A stretch of 64,000 nt of DNA, taken from contig NZ_JACIJS010000006.1 of NCBI RefSeq assembly GCF_014199445.1, positions 232,640 to 296,639 of the forward strand. The letters run 5' to 3'. The position numbers and the translations under genes were made by a program. How positions within the stretch are numbered: the first letter of the stretch is position 1; every line of letters begins with the position of its first letter. The notes below the pieces were generated by a model. It saw nothing but the letters and a program-made list of their open reading frames with translations. It made no database searches and was not told the DNA's origin. Of this stretch, positions 25,839 to 35,287 are shown piece after piece. Source of the stretch: Rubricella aquisinus. GTDB lineage: Bacteria > Pseudomonadota > Alphaproteobacteria > Rhodobacterales > Rhodobacteraceae.

Positions 25839-26284
25839 CCCGCGCCCAGATCGTGATCGTGGTGCTTGTCGCTTTTGCGCTGACCTTGGGCGGGGTGCTC
25901 TACTACACCACCGTTTACGCCTATTACGAGCGGGTCAGCCTTGTGTCCTCGATCGAGGTACAGGGCCGCACGATCCCCGTGGCCAGCTATGAGGGCATCG
26001 ACAGCCCCACATCCCCGTTGAAAATTCGGGGTTGTTTCCGCGTGGACCCCGACACGTTCGACGGCATGACCCCAGCGACCGACGCAACCCCGCTGATCCC
26101 GCCCGATTGGTTTGACTGTTTCGATGCGGGTGCCCTGACGGCGGATATCGCATCCGGGGCCGCTACCGCCTTTGTCGCGCAGGACAACACGCCCGAGGCG
26201 GACCTTGATTTCCGCATTCAGACCTATGTCGCCGTCTATCCCGATGGCCGCGCCTATCTGTGGCGCCAACGAAATGAGCAATAA
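25835..26284 (+). CDS. Small membrane-anchored protein between glyQ and glyS
   Basis: 149 residues. One N-terminal transmembrane helix ([20 protein letters not shown]) is followed by a soluble domain with a Cys pair (IRGCFRVD and DWFDCFDAG) and a C-terminal [15 protein letters not shown] recall similar proteins at this position in other Rhodobacterales (annotated DUF6446), but the function is unknown. It is coupled to glyQ by a 4-base overlap and is followed by glyS after two bases, so it is made with the synthetase, although nothing in its sequence suggests tRNA charging. Confidence 0.8.
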   Translation: MTRAQIVIVVLVAFALTLGGVLYYTTVYAYYERVSLVSSIEVQGRTIPVASYEGIDSPTSPLKIRGCFRVDPDTFDGMTPATDATPLIPPDWFDCFDAGALTADIASGAATAFVAQDNTPEADLDFRIQTYVAVYPDGRAYLWRQRNEQ

Positions 26285-26286
26285 CG

Positions 26287-28350
26287 ATGCCTGATCTGCT
26301 GATTGAACTCTTTTCCGAGGAAATCCCGGCACGGATGCAGAAACGTGCTGCGGAGGATCTGAAAAAGCTGGTGACGGACGGTCTGGTCGAGGCTGGTTTG
26401 ACCTATGCCGGAGCAGGGGCCTTTGCCACGCCGCGCCGCCTGACGCTGGCGCTTGAGGGCCTGACCGCCGAAAGCCCGACCCTGCGCGAGGAGCGTAAAG
26501 GCCCCCGCACGGACGCGCCCGAAAAGGCGCTCGCGGGTTTTCTGCGCTCAACCGGGCTGACGATGGAGCAGTTGGAGCGGCGCGCCGACAAGAAAGGCGA
26601 AGTGTTCTTCGCCGTGATCGAAAAACCGGGCCGCCCAGCAGCAGAGATTGTGGCCGAAGTACTGGAGAAAACGATCCGGACCTTCCCATGGCCAAAGTCG
26701 ATGCGCTGGGGCAGCGGCTCTTTGCGCTGGGTGCGGCCCTTGCATTCCATCCTGTGCATTCTGAGTGATGAGGCCGGGGCCGCGATTGTGCCACTGGCCG
26801 TCGATGGCATCACCGCAGGCGATACGACAGAAGGTCACCGCTTCATGTCGCCGGGCCGGTTTTCTGTAACGTCTTTCGAGGATTACGCGGCAAAGCTCAA
26901 GCGTGCCTATGTGGTTCTGGACGCCGAAGAACGCGCCGAAACCATCTGGGCGGACGCCACCGCGCAGGCCTTCGCGCAGGGGCTTGAGGTGGTGGAGGAT
27001 CAGGGCCTTTTGGCAGAGGTCGCAGGGCTGGTGGAATGGCCCGTAGTGCTGATGGGCGCGATTGGCGCGGATTTCCTCGACCTGCCGCCAGAGGTGCTGC
27101 AAACCTCCATGAAGGAGCATCAGAAATTCTTTTCCGTGCGCGATAGATCGGGCCGGATCGTGAAATATGTAACCGTGGCCAATCGGGAGACGGCGGATCA
27201 GGGTGCCACGATCCTTGCGGGCAACGGGAAGGTGCTGGCAGCACGGCTCGCGGATGCGAAATTCTTTTGGGAAAATGATCTGCAAACCGTGCGGGAGCAG
27301 GGGCTGGAGGGCATGGCCGCGCCCTTGGCCAATGTCACCTTCCACAATAAATTGGGGTCGCAGGCGGAGCGGATCGCGCGGATCGCGGCGCTTGCGCGTG
27401 AGATTGCCCCACTGGTCGGCGCGGATGCCGATCAGGCGGAGCAGGCCGCACGGGTGGCCAAGGCTGATCTGTCCTCCGAAATGGTCTATGAATTCCCCGA
27501 ATTGCAGGGCGTGATGGGCGGCTATTATGCCCGCGCGGCGGGGTTGCCCGATGCGGTGGCCAATGCCTGCGCGGCCCATTACCAACCCCTCGGCCCGTCC
27601 GACGATGTGCCGACCGAGCCTGTATCCGTGGCCGTGGCGCTGGCCGATAAGATCGACACGCTGACCGGATTCTGGGCCATCGACGAGAAGCCGACGGGGA
27701 GCAAAGACCCCTATGCCCTGCGCCGCGCGGCGTTGGGGGTTATTCGGTTGGTATTGGTCAATGGTATCAGAGCCGGACTCTCAAACGTGATCACGTCATC
27801 TCGGGATGGGACCGATGACTGGGGGTCTGACCTCCTCTCCTTCATCCACGACCGCCTCAAGGTCCATCTCCGCGCCGAAGGCATCCGCCATGACGTGATC
27901 GACGCCTGTCTTGCCATGCCGGGCAATGATGATCTGGTGCTTTTGGTGAACCGGGCGACGGCGCTTCAGGCGTTTCTGTCCACCGAGGACGGAGAAAATC
28001 TGCTGCAAGGCTACAAGCGGGCGAACAACATCCTCACGGCGGAAGAAAAGAAGGACGGGGTGGAATATTCCTACGGCCCCGATCCGAAACTTGCCGAAGG
28101 GGAGGCCGAAACCACGCTTTTCGCGGCCCTCGACACCGCCGAACCCGCTATTGCCACCGCGATGCAGGCCGAGGATTTCGCCACTGCCATGGCGGAAATG
28201 GCGAAGCTCAGGGCACCGATCGACGCGTTCTTCACCGACGTGCAGGTAAACGCGGATAACGCCGTGATCCGCCGCAATCGCCTCAACCTTTTGCACCGCA
28301 TCCGCGCGACCATGCGACAGGTTGCCGTTTTCGACGCAATCGAAGGCTGA
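26287..28350 (+). CDS. glyS: Glycyl-tRNA synthetase beta subunit
   Basis: 687 residues, typical length. It opens with the family start PDLLIELFSEEIPARMQ. Middle blocks include KSMRWGSGSLRWVRPLHSI, MKEHQKFFSVRD and VSVAVALADKIDTLTGFWA (HD-like domain), and the tail DALR/anticodon region contains NRLNLLHRIRATM. It works with GlyQ and binds the tRNA. It is third in the glyQ operon. Its stop is 39 bases before the PPDK-like gene, and the interval contains that gene's own promoter. Confidence 0.98.
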   Translation: MPDLLIELFSEEIPARMQKRAAEDLKKLVTDGLVEAGLTYAGAGAFATPRRLTLALEGLTAESPTLREERKGPRTDAPEKALAGFLRSTGLTMEQLERRADKKGEVFFAVIEKPGRPAAEIVAEVLEKTIRTFPWPKSMRWGSGSLRWVRPLHSILCILSDEAGAAIVPLAVDGITAGDTTEGHRFMSPGRFSVTSFEDYAAKLKRAYVVLDAEERAETIWADATAQAFAQGLEVVEDQGLLAEVAGLVEWPVVLMGAIGADFLDLPPEVLQTSMKEHQKFFSVRDRSGRIVKYVTVANRETADQGATILAGNGKVLAARLADAKFFWENDLQTVREQGLEGMAAPLANVTFHNKLGSQAERIARIAALAREIAPLVGADADQAEQAARVAKADLSSEMVYEFPELQGVMGGYYARAAGLPDAVANACAAHYQPLGPSDDVPTEPVSVAVALADKIDTLTGFWAIDEKPTGSKDPYALRRAALGVIRLVLVNGIRAGLSNVITSSRDGTDDWGSDLLSFIHDRLKVHLRAEGIRHDVIDACLAMPGNDDLVLLVNRATALQAFLSTEDGENLLQGYKRANNILTAEEKKDGVEYSYGPDPKLAEGEAETTLFAALDTAEPAIATAMQAEDFATAMAEMAKLRAPIDAFFTDVQVNADNAVIRRNRLNLLHRIRATMRQVAVFDAIEG

Positions 28351-28354
28351 GCGC

Positions 28355-28383
28355 TTTCCACATGGCGCGGGCGGGCCTATGCT
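28355..28383 (+). promoter_or_regulatory. Promoter abutting the PPDK start (probably leaderless)
   Basis: TTTCCA, 17 bases, TATGCT, then CGCGCC and the ATG at 28390. The expected +1 falls on the start codon and no ribosome site precedes it. CATGGCGCG (28361-28369) is also the inverted repeat of 28384-28392, which contains the ATG. Confidence 0.5.
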
Positions 28384-28389
28384 CGCGCC

Positions 28390-31029
28390 ATGAAAGACAC
28401 ACACCCAACCCATATCGCGCTCCATGATGCGGGCGATGCTGATGAGGCAACCTTTGGCGAGCGTGGCGCGCGGCTGGCGCGGCTGGCGCGTGTGGGCCTG
28501 CCGGTGCCGCTTGGCCGTCTCGTGTCGGTCGATCTGGTCGCACAGGTCGCGGCTGAGGGGGCTGAGGCTGCGCTGGGGGATCTGATCTCTGCCGTGGCGG
28601 GGCGTTTGCCCCCGGATGGGCTGCTGGCGCTGCGCGGCTCCCCTGAGCGGACGGCATGGGGCGGGCCAACGGCTCTGTTGAACATCGGCATCACCGACGC
28701 GCGCCTGCCCGCGCTGATCGAGCGGGTCGGGCCGGGCTGCGCGGCGGAACTGTATTTTCGCCTCATCGCGGGCTTTGGCGTCACGGTGCGCGGCATGGAC
28801 CCGGATGAATTTGAAACCCTCGTTTACGATCAGGTGAAACATTCCGGCGTGTCGGGGGAGGCAGAATTGCCTGCCGAAGCCTGGGCCAGCCTTCTGCAAC
28901 AGGCCAAGCGCGCCTTTGAGGCGGATACCGAGCAGCCCTTTCCTCAATCGGTCGAAACCCAGCTTGCCGCCGCGATTGATGCGATGGCGCATCGCTGGCA
29001 CACGCCCTCCGCCCGCATCCTGCGCGCGGCACGGGGCGCGCCGGAGGATGCGGGCATTGCGCTGATCATCCAGCGGATGGTGCTGGGCATCGGGGAGCGG
29101 GCCTGCGGCGCCGGGATCGCGCATTTCACCGATGAACGCTCCGGCGTGCCGCTGACATGGGGGCGCTTCCTGCCCTGTGCGCAAGGACCGGATGTGCTGA
29201 TGGGCCTGCGCACGCCGCATCTGATCACCTCGGAGGAGCGCGCGCGCGCCGGGCAATCCGCCAAGGCGCTGGAGGAGATGATCCCCGGCGCTGTCACCAC
29301 GCTTGCGGGCCTGTGGGATATGGCCGGGTCGGGGCTGGGGGAGAGTTACAGTTTCGAATTCACGATTGAGGACGGCACGGTCTGGCTGTTGGACGCGGCA
29401 CCGGGGCGGCGGTCGTCGCGGGCTGCTGTGCGCATCGCGGTTGATCTTGCGCGCAAGGGCGCGATCACGCGGGAGGACGCGATCCTGCGGGTCGAGCCGC
29501 GCAACCTTGTCGAGCATCTTCATCCCCAGATCGACCCGACCGCCCAGCGTGACACACTGGGGCAGGGGCTTGCCGCCTCACCGGGTGCTGCGACCGGAAA
29601 GATCGTGTTCAGCCCGGAGGAGGCGCAGGCCCTTCATGCACAGGGGGAGGCCGCGATCCTTGTGCGGGTCGAGACCAGCCCCGAGGATATTCGCGGGATG
29701 CATTCAGCAGCGGGCGTCATCACCGTGCGCGGCGGCATGACGAGCCATGCGGCGGTGATCGCACGCGGGCTTGGCCTGCCATGTGTGGTGGGAGCCGGGG
29801 ATTTGCGGTTGGATGCCAAGCGGCAAAAGCTCGTGGCCCGCGACGGGCGCAGCTTTGACGCGGGTGATATCGTCACTGTTGATGGCACGCGGGGCGAGGT
29901 CGTCGCGGGCGCGCCCGCGATGATCCAAGCGGAACTGACCGGCGCGTTTGAGACGCTGATGAGTTGGGCCGATCAGGTGCGCGGGATCGAAGTGCGCGCC
30001 AATGCCGACACGCCCGCCGATGCGCGCACCGCGCGCGGCTTTAACGTGGACGGCATCGGGCTGTGCCGCACGGAGCATATGTTTTTCCATGAGGACCGCA
30101 TCAACGTGATGCGGGAGATGATCCTTGCTGACACGCGGGAGGATCGGGTGCGCGCGCTTGACCGGCTGTTGCCGATGCAGCGCGATGATATTGTGGAACT
30201 CTTCAGCATCATGCGCGGCCTGCCCGTGACGATCCGCCTCTTGGACCCGCCTTTGCACGAATTCCTGCCCCATAGCCGCGATGAGATGCATACGCTGGCC
30301 GAGGCGATGGACGTGCCGGTGAGCCAGATCGTCGCCCGCGCCGAATCCTTGCGCGAGTTTAACCCCATGCTGGGCAAGCGCGGCGTGCGGCTGGGCGTCA
30401 CCATGCCCGAAATTTACGACATGCAGGCCCGCGCGATTTTTGAGGCGGCCGCCATTGTGAACCTGCAAAACCTTGAACAGGTGGTGCCGGAGATCATGAT
30501 CCCGCTCGTCTCCGCCAATCGGGAGGCAGAGATGGTCAAGGCGCGGGTCGATGCCATTGCCGCCGCCGTGATGGCGGAGCGGGAGGTGTCGCTCACCTAC
30601 CGGCTTGGCGTGATGGTCGAGACGCCGCGCGCGGCGCTGCGCGCGGGCGATCTTGCGCGCTCCTCCGCTTTCTTGAGTTTTGGCACCAATGATCTGACAC
30701 AGATGACCTATGGCCTGAGCCGCGATGACGCCGGGCGGTTCATGCGCGATTACGTCAATCAGGGCGTCTATCCGGAGGATCCGTTCCATTCGCTCGATAT
30801 CGAGGGGGTGGGCGAGTTGCTTTTGATGGCGTCCCAGCGCGGGCGCGCGACGAACCCGACGCTGACGCTGGGATTATGTGGGGAGCATGGCGGCGATCCG
30901 GCCTCGATCCGGTTCTGCACGCTGGCGGGATTTGATTATGTGTCCTGCTCGCCCTTCCGGGTGCCGATTGCGCGGCTCGCGGCGGCGCAGGCGACGATCC
31001 TGTCCCAGCGGGGCGAGGTGATGGCGTGA
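28390..31029 (+). CDS. Divergent pyruvate, phosphate dikinase
   Basis: 879 residues, the length of bacterial PPDK. The central phosphohistidine domain is intact (His453 in GGMTSHAAVIARG). The C-terminal PEP/pyruvate barrel is well kept: GIGLCRTEHMFF, LDPPLHEFLPH, FGTNDLTQMTYGLSRDD and Cys830 in LCGEHGGDP. The N-terminal ATP-grasp part is degenerate: GERGARL where GGKGANL is usual, GGPTALLNIG for the usual MPGMMDT region, and LLDAAPG where the family has LQTRNG. Its ability to use ATP is therefore uncertain. It follows glyS, where Rhodobacterales often carry ppdK. Its stop overlaps meaB. Confidence 0.82.
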   Translation: MKDTHPTHIALHDAGDADEATFGERGARLARLARVGLPVPLGRLVSVDLVAQVAAEGAEAALGDLISAVAGRLPPDGLLALRGSPERTAWGGPTALLNIGITDARLPALIERVGPGCAAELYFRLIAGFGVTVRGMDPDEFETLVYDQVKHSGVSGEAELPAEAWASLLQQAKRAFEADTEQPFPQSVETQLAAAIDAMAHRWHTPSARILRAARGAPEDAGIALIIQRMVLGIGERACGAGIAHFTDERSGVPLTWGRFLPCAQGPDVLMGLRTPHLITSEERARAGQSAKALEEMIPGAVTTLAGLWDMAGSGLGESYSFEFTIEDGTVWLLDAAPGRRSSRAAVRIAVDLARKGAITREDAILRVEPRNLVEHLHPQIDPTAQRDTLGQGLAASPGAATGKIVFSPEEAQALHAQGEAAILVRVETSPEDIRGMHSAAGVITVRGGMTSHAAVIARGLGLPCVVGAGDLRLDAKRQKLVARDGRSFDAGDIVTVDGTRGEVVAGAPAMIQAELTGAFETLMSWADQVRGIEVRANADTPADARTARGFNVDGIGLCRTEHMFFHEDRINVMREMILADTREDRVRALDRLLPMQRDDIVELFSIMRGLPVTIRLLDPPLHEFLPHSRDEMHTLAEAMDVPVSQIVARAESLREFNPMLGKRGVRLGVTMPEIYDMQARAIFEAAAIVNLQNLEQVVPEIMIPLVSANREAEMVKARVDAIAAAVMAEREVSLTYRLGVMVETPRAALRAGDLARSSAFLSFGTNDLTQMTYGLSRDDAGRFMRDYVNQGVYPEDPFHSLDIEGVGELLLMASQRGRATNPTLTLGLCGEHGGDPASIRFCTLAGFDYVSCSPFRVPIARLAAAQATILSQRGEVMA

Positions 31030-31982
31030 AACACGCGCTGCCGACATCGCTTGCCGCGTTGCGCGGCGCGGGCAAGGCGGGGATCGCGCGGGTTCTGACC
31101 GCGCTGGAGACACAGGCCAATGACCCGGGACTTGTGGCATTACTCGACGCGGCTTTCGCCGCAGAGGGCGGCGCATCTCTTGGCCTTACGGGGCCGCCGG
31201 GCGTGGGCAAGTCATGCCTGACGCAAGCGTTGATCAAGGCCTACCGCGCACAGGGTCAGACGGTCGCGATTGTCGCCGTCGATCCCTCGTCTAGCCGCAC
31301 GGGTGGCGCGCTTCTTGGCGATCGGACGCGGATCGACACGGACCCGGAGGATGACGGGGTGTTCATGCGCTCCATGGCGGCGCGCGGCGCACTCGGCGGA
31401 CTGGCGGAGGTCAGCTTTCCCGCGATTGTCCTTCTGCGCGCGCTTTATGACATCGTGATCGTGGAAACGGTCGGTGTCGGCCAGTCTGAGATTGAAGTCG
31501 CCGCCCGCACCGATGGCGTGATTTTCTGCGCGCAGCCGGGATCGGGCGACGCATTGCAATACATGAAAGCGGGCGTGATGGAGACCCCGCAGGTGATCCT
31601 CGTGACCAAGGGCGACATGGGCGTGCTCGCCGAGCGCACGGCGGCGGACCTCAAAGGAGCCTTGTCGCTCGACGGGCGGGGGGATGCTGTGTCTGTGCAA
31701 ACCGTGTCGGCGGTGACCGGTGCTGGCATTGCAGGGGCGATGGACCTAATAGACACCCGGATCGTTGCCCCGGCAAATAGCCAATCTGGCTGGCAAAACC
31801 GGCTGGCACAGGGCGAAAGCTGGCTGACATCGCGTCTGTCCGCTGAATTTGGGCGCGCCGGGCTTTCCATGGTGCGAAACCAAATCCTGCAAACCGAAAC
31901 ACCTTTTTCCCGTGATAGAGCCTTGCAATTGCGCCTAAAACGGGCGTTAGAGGCTGGATGGAGCGGGGAAAATCCCGGCTGA
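31026..31982 (+). CDS. meaB: MeaB/ArgK-type G3E GTPase
   Basis: 318 residues. Walker A GPPGVGKS (about residues 57-64), [44 protein letters not shown] and the guanine motif LVTKGD are all present. MeaB proteins guard methylmalonyl-CoA mutase, gating entry of adenosylcobalamin and protecting against inactivation. No mutase gene is in view. It uses GTG 31026, overlapping the PPDK stop by four bases. It is one of three cobalamin-linked functions in this window. Confidence 0.92.
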   Translation: MKHALPTSLAALRGAGKAGIARVLTALETQANDPGLVALLDAAFAAEGGASLGLTGPPGVGKSCLTQALIKAYRAQGQTVAIVAVDPSSSRTGGALLGDRTRIDTDPEDDGVFMRSMAARGALGGLAEVSFPAIVLLRALYDIVIVETVGVGQSEIEVAARTDGVIFCAQPGSGDALQYMKAGVMETPQVILVTKGDMGVLAERTAADLKGALSLDGRGDAVSVQTVSAVTGAGIAGAMDLIDTRIVAPANSQSGWQNRLAQGESWLTSRLSAEFGRAGLSMVRNQILQTETPFSRDRALQLRLKRALEAGWSGENPG

Positions 31983-32058
31983 TGCATCTTTGCAACCCTG
32001 CGACACATGCGCCCCACATCTTGCGTTGTGGGATGACATTTCGGGATTGAGGCGCTAC

Positions 32059-32865
32059 ATGAGCGCCATGAAACAGAAGCGGACATATACGATTCCCGCC
32101 ATTGCGGCAGCTTTTGCCCTTTGCGTGACGGTGCCTGCGACCGCGCAGCCCATCGTTTCGGCGGAAACACAGGCGATCCAGCAGATCAGCGCGATGATGG
32201 CGCAGGAACGTGCTGTCGTGAGCGCGATCAACGCGGACCGGCTGTTGGAACTTGGCGGTGCTGGAAACAGCCTGCCGGTGACTGCCCCGGCGGATATGGC
32301 TGTGACCTCGTTGACCGATCCGGGCTTGGCCATGGATCCGCAGGGTTTGGCGACGAATGCGCAGGCTTCGCTGATGGATGATCTGGACGCGATGGTCGTC
32401 GTGACGCCGCTGACGGACGATATTCTTGACGCGATGCCGCCGGCAGATGGCGGGCGGCAGTGGGAATGCCTGACACAGGCGCTTTATTTCGAAGCGCGGG
32501 GCGAAACGCTCGCCGGGCAAATCGCCGTAGCCGAAGTGATCCTCAACCGCGTGGATGACCGCCGCTACCCATCCTCCATCTGCGGTGTGATCGAGCAGGG
32601 CGCGCATCGGCGCAACGCGTGCCAGTTTTCCTATATGTGCGACGGTGAACGCGAAGTGATCACCGAGCGGGATAGCTGGGAAACGCTGGGCAAGGTTGCC
32701 CGCGTGATGATGGATGGCCGCCCCCGGTATCTGACCGCCGGGGCGACGCATTACCACGCGACTTTTGTCAATCCCGGTTGGGCCAGCCGCCTGATCCAGA
32801 CGACATGGATTGGCGATCACAAATTCTTCCGCTATCCGACCCAACTTGTTCAGAACAACTCATAA
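32059..32865 (+). CDS. SleB-type cell wall hydrolase
   Basis: 268 residues. A signal peptide ([21 protein letters not shown]) is followed by a helical and low-complexity linker to about residue 130, then a SleB/hydrolase_2 domain: [19 protein letters not shown] with the catalytic Glu, [28 protein letters not shown] and [13 protein letters not shown]. SleB-like enzymes are lytic transglycosylases; the family began with spore cortex enzymes, but Gram-negative members act on the periplasmic wall. I chose ATG 32059 with GAGG seven bases before it; ATG 32068 is also possible. Confidence 0.9.
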   Translation: MSAMKQKRTYTIPAIAAAFALCVTVPATAQPIVSAETQAIQQISAMMAQERAVVSAINADRLLELGGAGNSLPVTAPADMAVTSLTDPGLAMDPQGLATNAQASLMDDLDAMVVVTPLTDDILDAMPPADGGRQWECLTQALYFEARGETLAGQIAVAEVILNRVDDRRYPSSICGVIEQGAHRRNACQFSYMCDGEREVITERDSWETLGKVARVMMDGRPRYLTAGATHYHATFVNPGWASRLIQTTWIGDHKFFRYPTQLVQNNS

Positions 32866-32881
32866 GTTCAGGGGCGGCGTG

Positions 32882-34150
32882 ATGGCCGCCCTTTTCATAT
32901 GGCTCTGCACGCCCGGATTGGCGCAAACAGTGGCGGAGGCAGAAGCGGCGCTCGTGAACGGCGCGCCCGTGGAAGCGCTCGACATCCTTGATCGGCTGGA
33001 GGTGGACCCCGCCGATGATCCGCTCCAGATCCTGTTCATCGAAGGATTGGCGGCGATGGACGCAGGCCAATTCCAGCGCGCGATCCGCGCATTGGAGGCG
33101 ATGGTCACAGCCGCACCTGACCTTACGCGACCCCGGCTCGAACTTGCGCGGGCCTATTTCCTCGCCGGGGATGACGGCAACGCCATGCGCCAGTTTGAAC
33201 TCGTCACCGGCGGCATCACGGACCTGGCGGTGCTCGACACGATCGAGCAGTTCTTGGCGGAGATCGAGGCACGGCGGACGCTGTGGTATTCCTTCTCCAT
33301 CGGGTTGGCGCCCGACACCAACATCAATGCAGCGACCGATGCGGCGACCGTCGATCTCGCCTTTATCGGGTTGCCTTTTGACGTGCCTGCTGATGCCCGT
33401 GCGCAATCGGGCACCGGGCTTGAAACCTCCCTTGGCCTTGATTGGCGGGGCAGGCCGGATGAGGTGGGGGGGCGCTGGACGGCGGGTGCGACCCTGTTTG
33501 CGCGTGAATACAGCGATGATCGGTTTGATGATCGGTTGATTGACGTGACGCTGGGCCGACAGGTGCGCCTGTCCGACTGGACGCTGACCTTTGGCCCTAA
33601 GGCGCTGATCCGGCAATCGGGTGGCGCTGTGTCAGAGCGTGGATATGGCCTGCGCCTTCAGGGGACGCATACGCCGCGCGCGACGCGGCAACTCAGCTTC
33701 AGCCTTGGGAAGGATTGGGATCATAACCTGCTGACCGACCGTCGCATGGCCCGCGCCAGCGCCAGCGCCGGGATCGTTGAGGCACTGAGCGGGCGGACAC
33801 GCGCGGGCGTGACCCTGAGCCTTGATCGCTACCACGGGGAGGCCACGACGGAGGCGCGTGGCGTCGTTGGGCTGACCGGGCTTTTCTACACCGAGTTTGC
33901 CGATGGCCTGACAGTGGCCCTGCGCCCGCGCGTGTCGCTCGCCGTCTATGATCAGGCGGTGAACGGGATCAGCGGCAACCGACGGCGCGATATCACCTAT
34001 GGCCTGCCGGTGGAGGTAAGCCACCGCCGGTTGCGCATCGCGGGCTTCCAGCCCTATGGCCAGATCACCTGGGAACAACGCGACAGCGTCAATCCATTCT
34101 TCGAATATGACCGGCAGCGTGTATTCGCCGGGGTGTCGCGCCGGTTCTAG
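32882..34150 (+). CDS. SLAM-like outer-membrane lipoprotein translocon (DUF560)
   Basis: 422 residues. A short signal peptide (ALFIWLCTPGLAQ) leads to a TPR-like helical domain (about 15-125: EALDILDRLEVDPADDPLQ, RPRLELARAYFLAGDDGNAMRQFE). The C-terminal 290 residues alternate as amphipathic strands and end in F (VFAGVSRRF), as outer-membrane barrels do. TPR plus DUF560 barrel is the architecture of Slam, which delivers lipoproteins to the cell surface in Neisseria. A lipoprotein with a TbpB-like barrel signature converges on it, sharing the CTAG that forms both stop codons. GTG 32879 is an alternative start. Confidence 0.82.
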   Translation: MAALFIWLCTPGLAQTVAEAEAALVNGAPVEALDILDRLEVDPADDPLQILFIEGLAAMDAGQFQRAIRALEAMVTAAPDLTRPRLELARAYFLAGDDGNAMRQFELVTGGITDLAVLDTIEQFLAEIEARRTLWYSFSIGLAPDTNINAATDAATVDLAFIGLPFDVPADARAQSGTGLETSLGLDWRGRPDEVGGRWTAGATLFAREYSDDRFDDRLIDVTLGRQVRLSDWTLTFGPKALIRQSGGAVSERGYGLRLQGTHTPRATRQLSFSLGKDWDHNLLTDRRMARASASAGIVEALSGRTRAGVTLSLDRYHGEATTEARGVVGLTGLFYTEFADGLTVALRPRVSLAVYDQAVNGISGNRRRDITYGLPVEVSHRRLRIAGFQPYGQITWEQRDSVNPFFEYDRQRVFAGVSRRF

Positions 34151-35148
34151 CGGCGCGCCCCGAACGCGCCGGAGATCGCGCGGTTTTGATTATTTGCTCC
34201 CCGGTTCTCGACAACCCGGAACGAACCGGCAAACTCCTCGGCATTCGGACCATAGAACCGACCATTCACCGGCCCAGTTTGGCCTGCTGAAAGAACAGTG
34301 TTTGCCGCAGCACCGGCAGGCTCTGCACCTGCGGTCAATTGCGTTCCCGCATTGATCCTACCATCCGTCAGCGTTGCGTTGAAGGTCAGATCATTGAACG
34401 CCGGGGTGCCTGCCAACTCATCCAATGTGATGCCCGTAATCGCGCCGTTGAGGGAGTTTGTGGTGAAATTCGCGGTTAATGCGACATTGCCGCTGACCGC
34501 CGAATTGACCATGCCGCTGCGATACTCCCCGACCATTTTCCCGTTATAGGCAAAATTGGTGTTGACCTGCGGCAGGTCGCGGGTGCGGGTCTCGTTCCCG
34601 AAATAAAAGCCACCCATGCTGCTTTGCGTTGTGGTGCCGCGATTGGTGGCCCACACGCCCGCCTCGGTGTAATCGAGCGCCACGCCCGATACAGGGCGGA
34701 AGGTGATGGGGACATTCCGGTTTGTGTTGACGGTCTGCTCATTCGCTTGGTTCAGATCGACGGTCACCTCACCTGCGCCACCATTGAAGCGGAACTCGTA
34801 TTGCCCTGGCGTCGCGGTGGTGATGACCTGCTGCATCTTGGACGCGCCGAAACTCGCCTGATCTGCTGGGTTCACCTTAATATTACCTGCAAAACCTGAT
34901 GCCTGATAAGTGAACCGCACGCTGCTGCCCGCGCCCAAGGTGCTGCGCGCCGTGCCTGCGGCAAGTGAATCAAGGCGTTGCGCCGGCACATTCGTGTTTT
35001 GCGCATTGACCGCCTCAAGCCGTGCGGCCTCAATCCGTGCCCTGATCTCCGCAATCTTGCCCGCCGCCCCGCAGCCGCTCAGCATACTGACGATCACGGC
35101 CCCAAGGACCAAGGATTTCAAACGCGCGGGGCATACAGCAATTGTCAT
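34147..35148 (-). CDS. Surface lipoprotein with TbpB-like barrel domain (SLAM client)
   Basis: 333 residues. The lipobox LSGC places the acylated Cys at residue 26, after a hydrophobic signal. A short helix (IAEIRARIEAARLEAVNAQ) and a beta-rich body follow. The end contains GPVNGRFYGPNAEEFAGSFRV, the signature of the C-terminal 8-strand barrel of transferrin-binding-protein-B-like and Slam-dependent surface lipoproteins. The earlier NGKMVGEYRSGMVNSAVSGN looks like its strands too. The convergent SLAM-like gene is the probable exporter. The ligand is unknown; proximity to a TonB/cobalamin operon makes nutrient capture a possibility only. Confidence 0.82.
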   Translation of the reverse strand: MTIAVCPARLKSLVLGAVIVSMLSGCGAAGKIAEIRARIEAARLEAVNAQNTNVPAQRLDSLAAGTARSTLGAGSSVRFTYQASGFAGNIKVNPADQASFGASKMQQVITTATPGQYEFRFNGGAGEVTVDLNQANEQTVNTNRNVPITFRPVSGVALDYTEAGVWATNRGTTTQSSMGGFYFGNETRTRDLPQVNTNFAYNGKMVGEYRSGMVNSAVSGNVALTANFTTNSLNGAITGITLDELAGTPAFNDLTFNATLTDGRINAGTQLTAGAEPAGAAANTVLSAGQTGPVNGRFYGPNAEEFAGSFRVVENRGANNQNRAISGAFGARR

Positions 35149-35156
35149 TCGATCAA

Positions 35157-35209
35157 CCTAAGACTTAGGAGTATGTCCGGAGCATATTGGGAAGCTGCGG
35201 CCAGTTGAA
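35157..35209 (-). promoter_or_regulatory. Promoter and palindrome upstream of the surface lipoprotein
   Basis: Minus strand: TTCAAC (35209-35204), 17 bases, TATGCT (35186-35181). The 13-bp palindrome CCTAAGTCTTAGG (35169-35157) lies in the leader, with its AGG eight bases before the ATG, so it could hide the ribosome site or be an operator. Confidence 0.45.
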
Positions 35210-35287
35210 GTTTAAAAAGCGTTAATATTTGGGCGATCTTCCCGTTTCACAGGTGAGGCGCACGTATTGTTCACGTTATGCGTGTAA

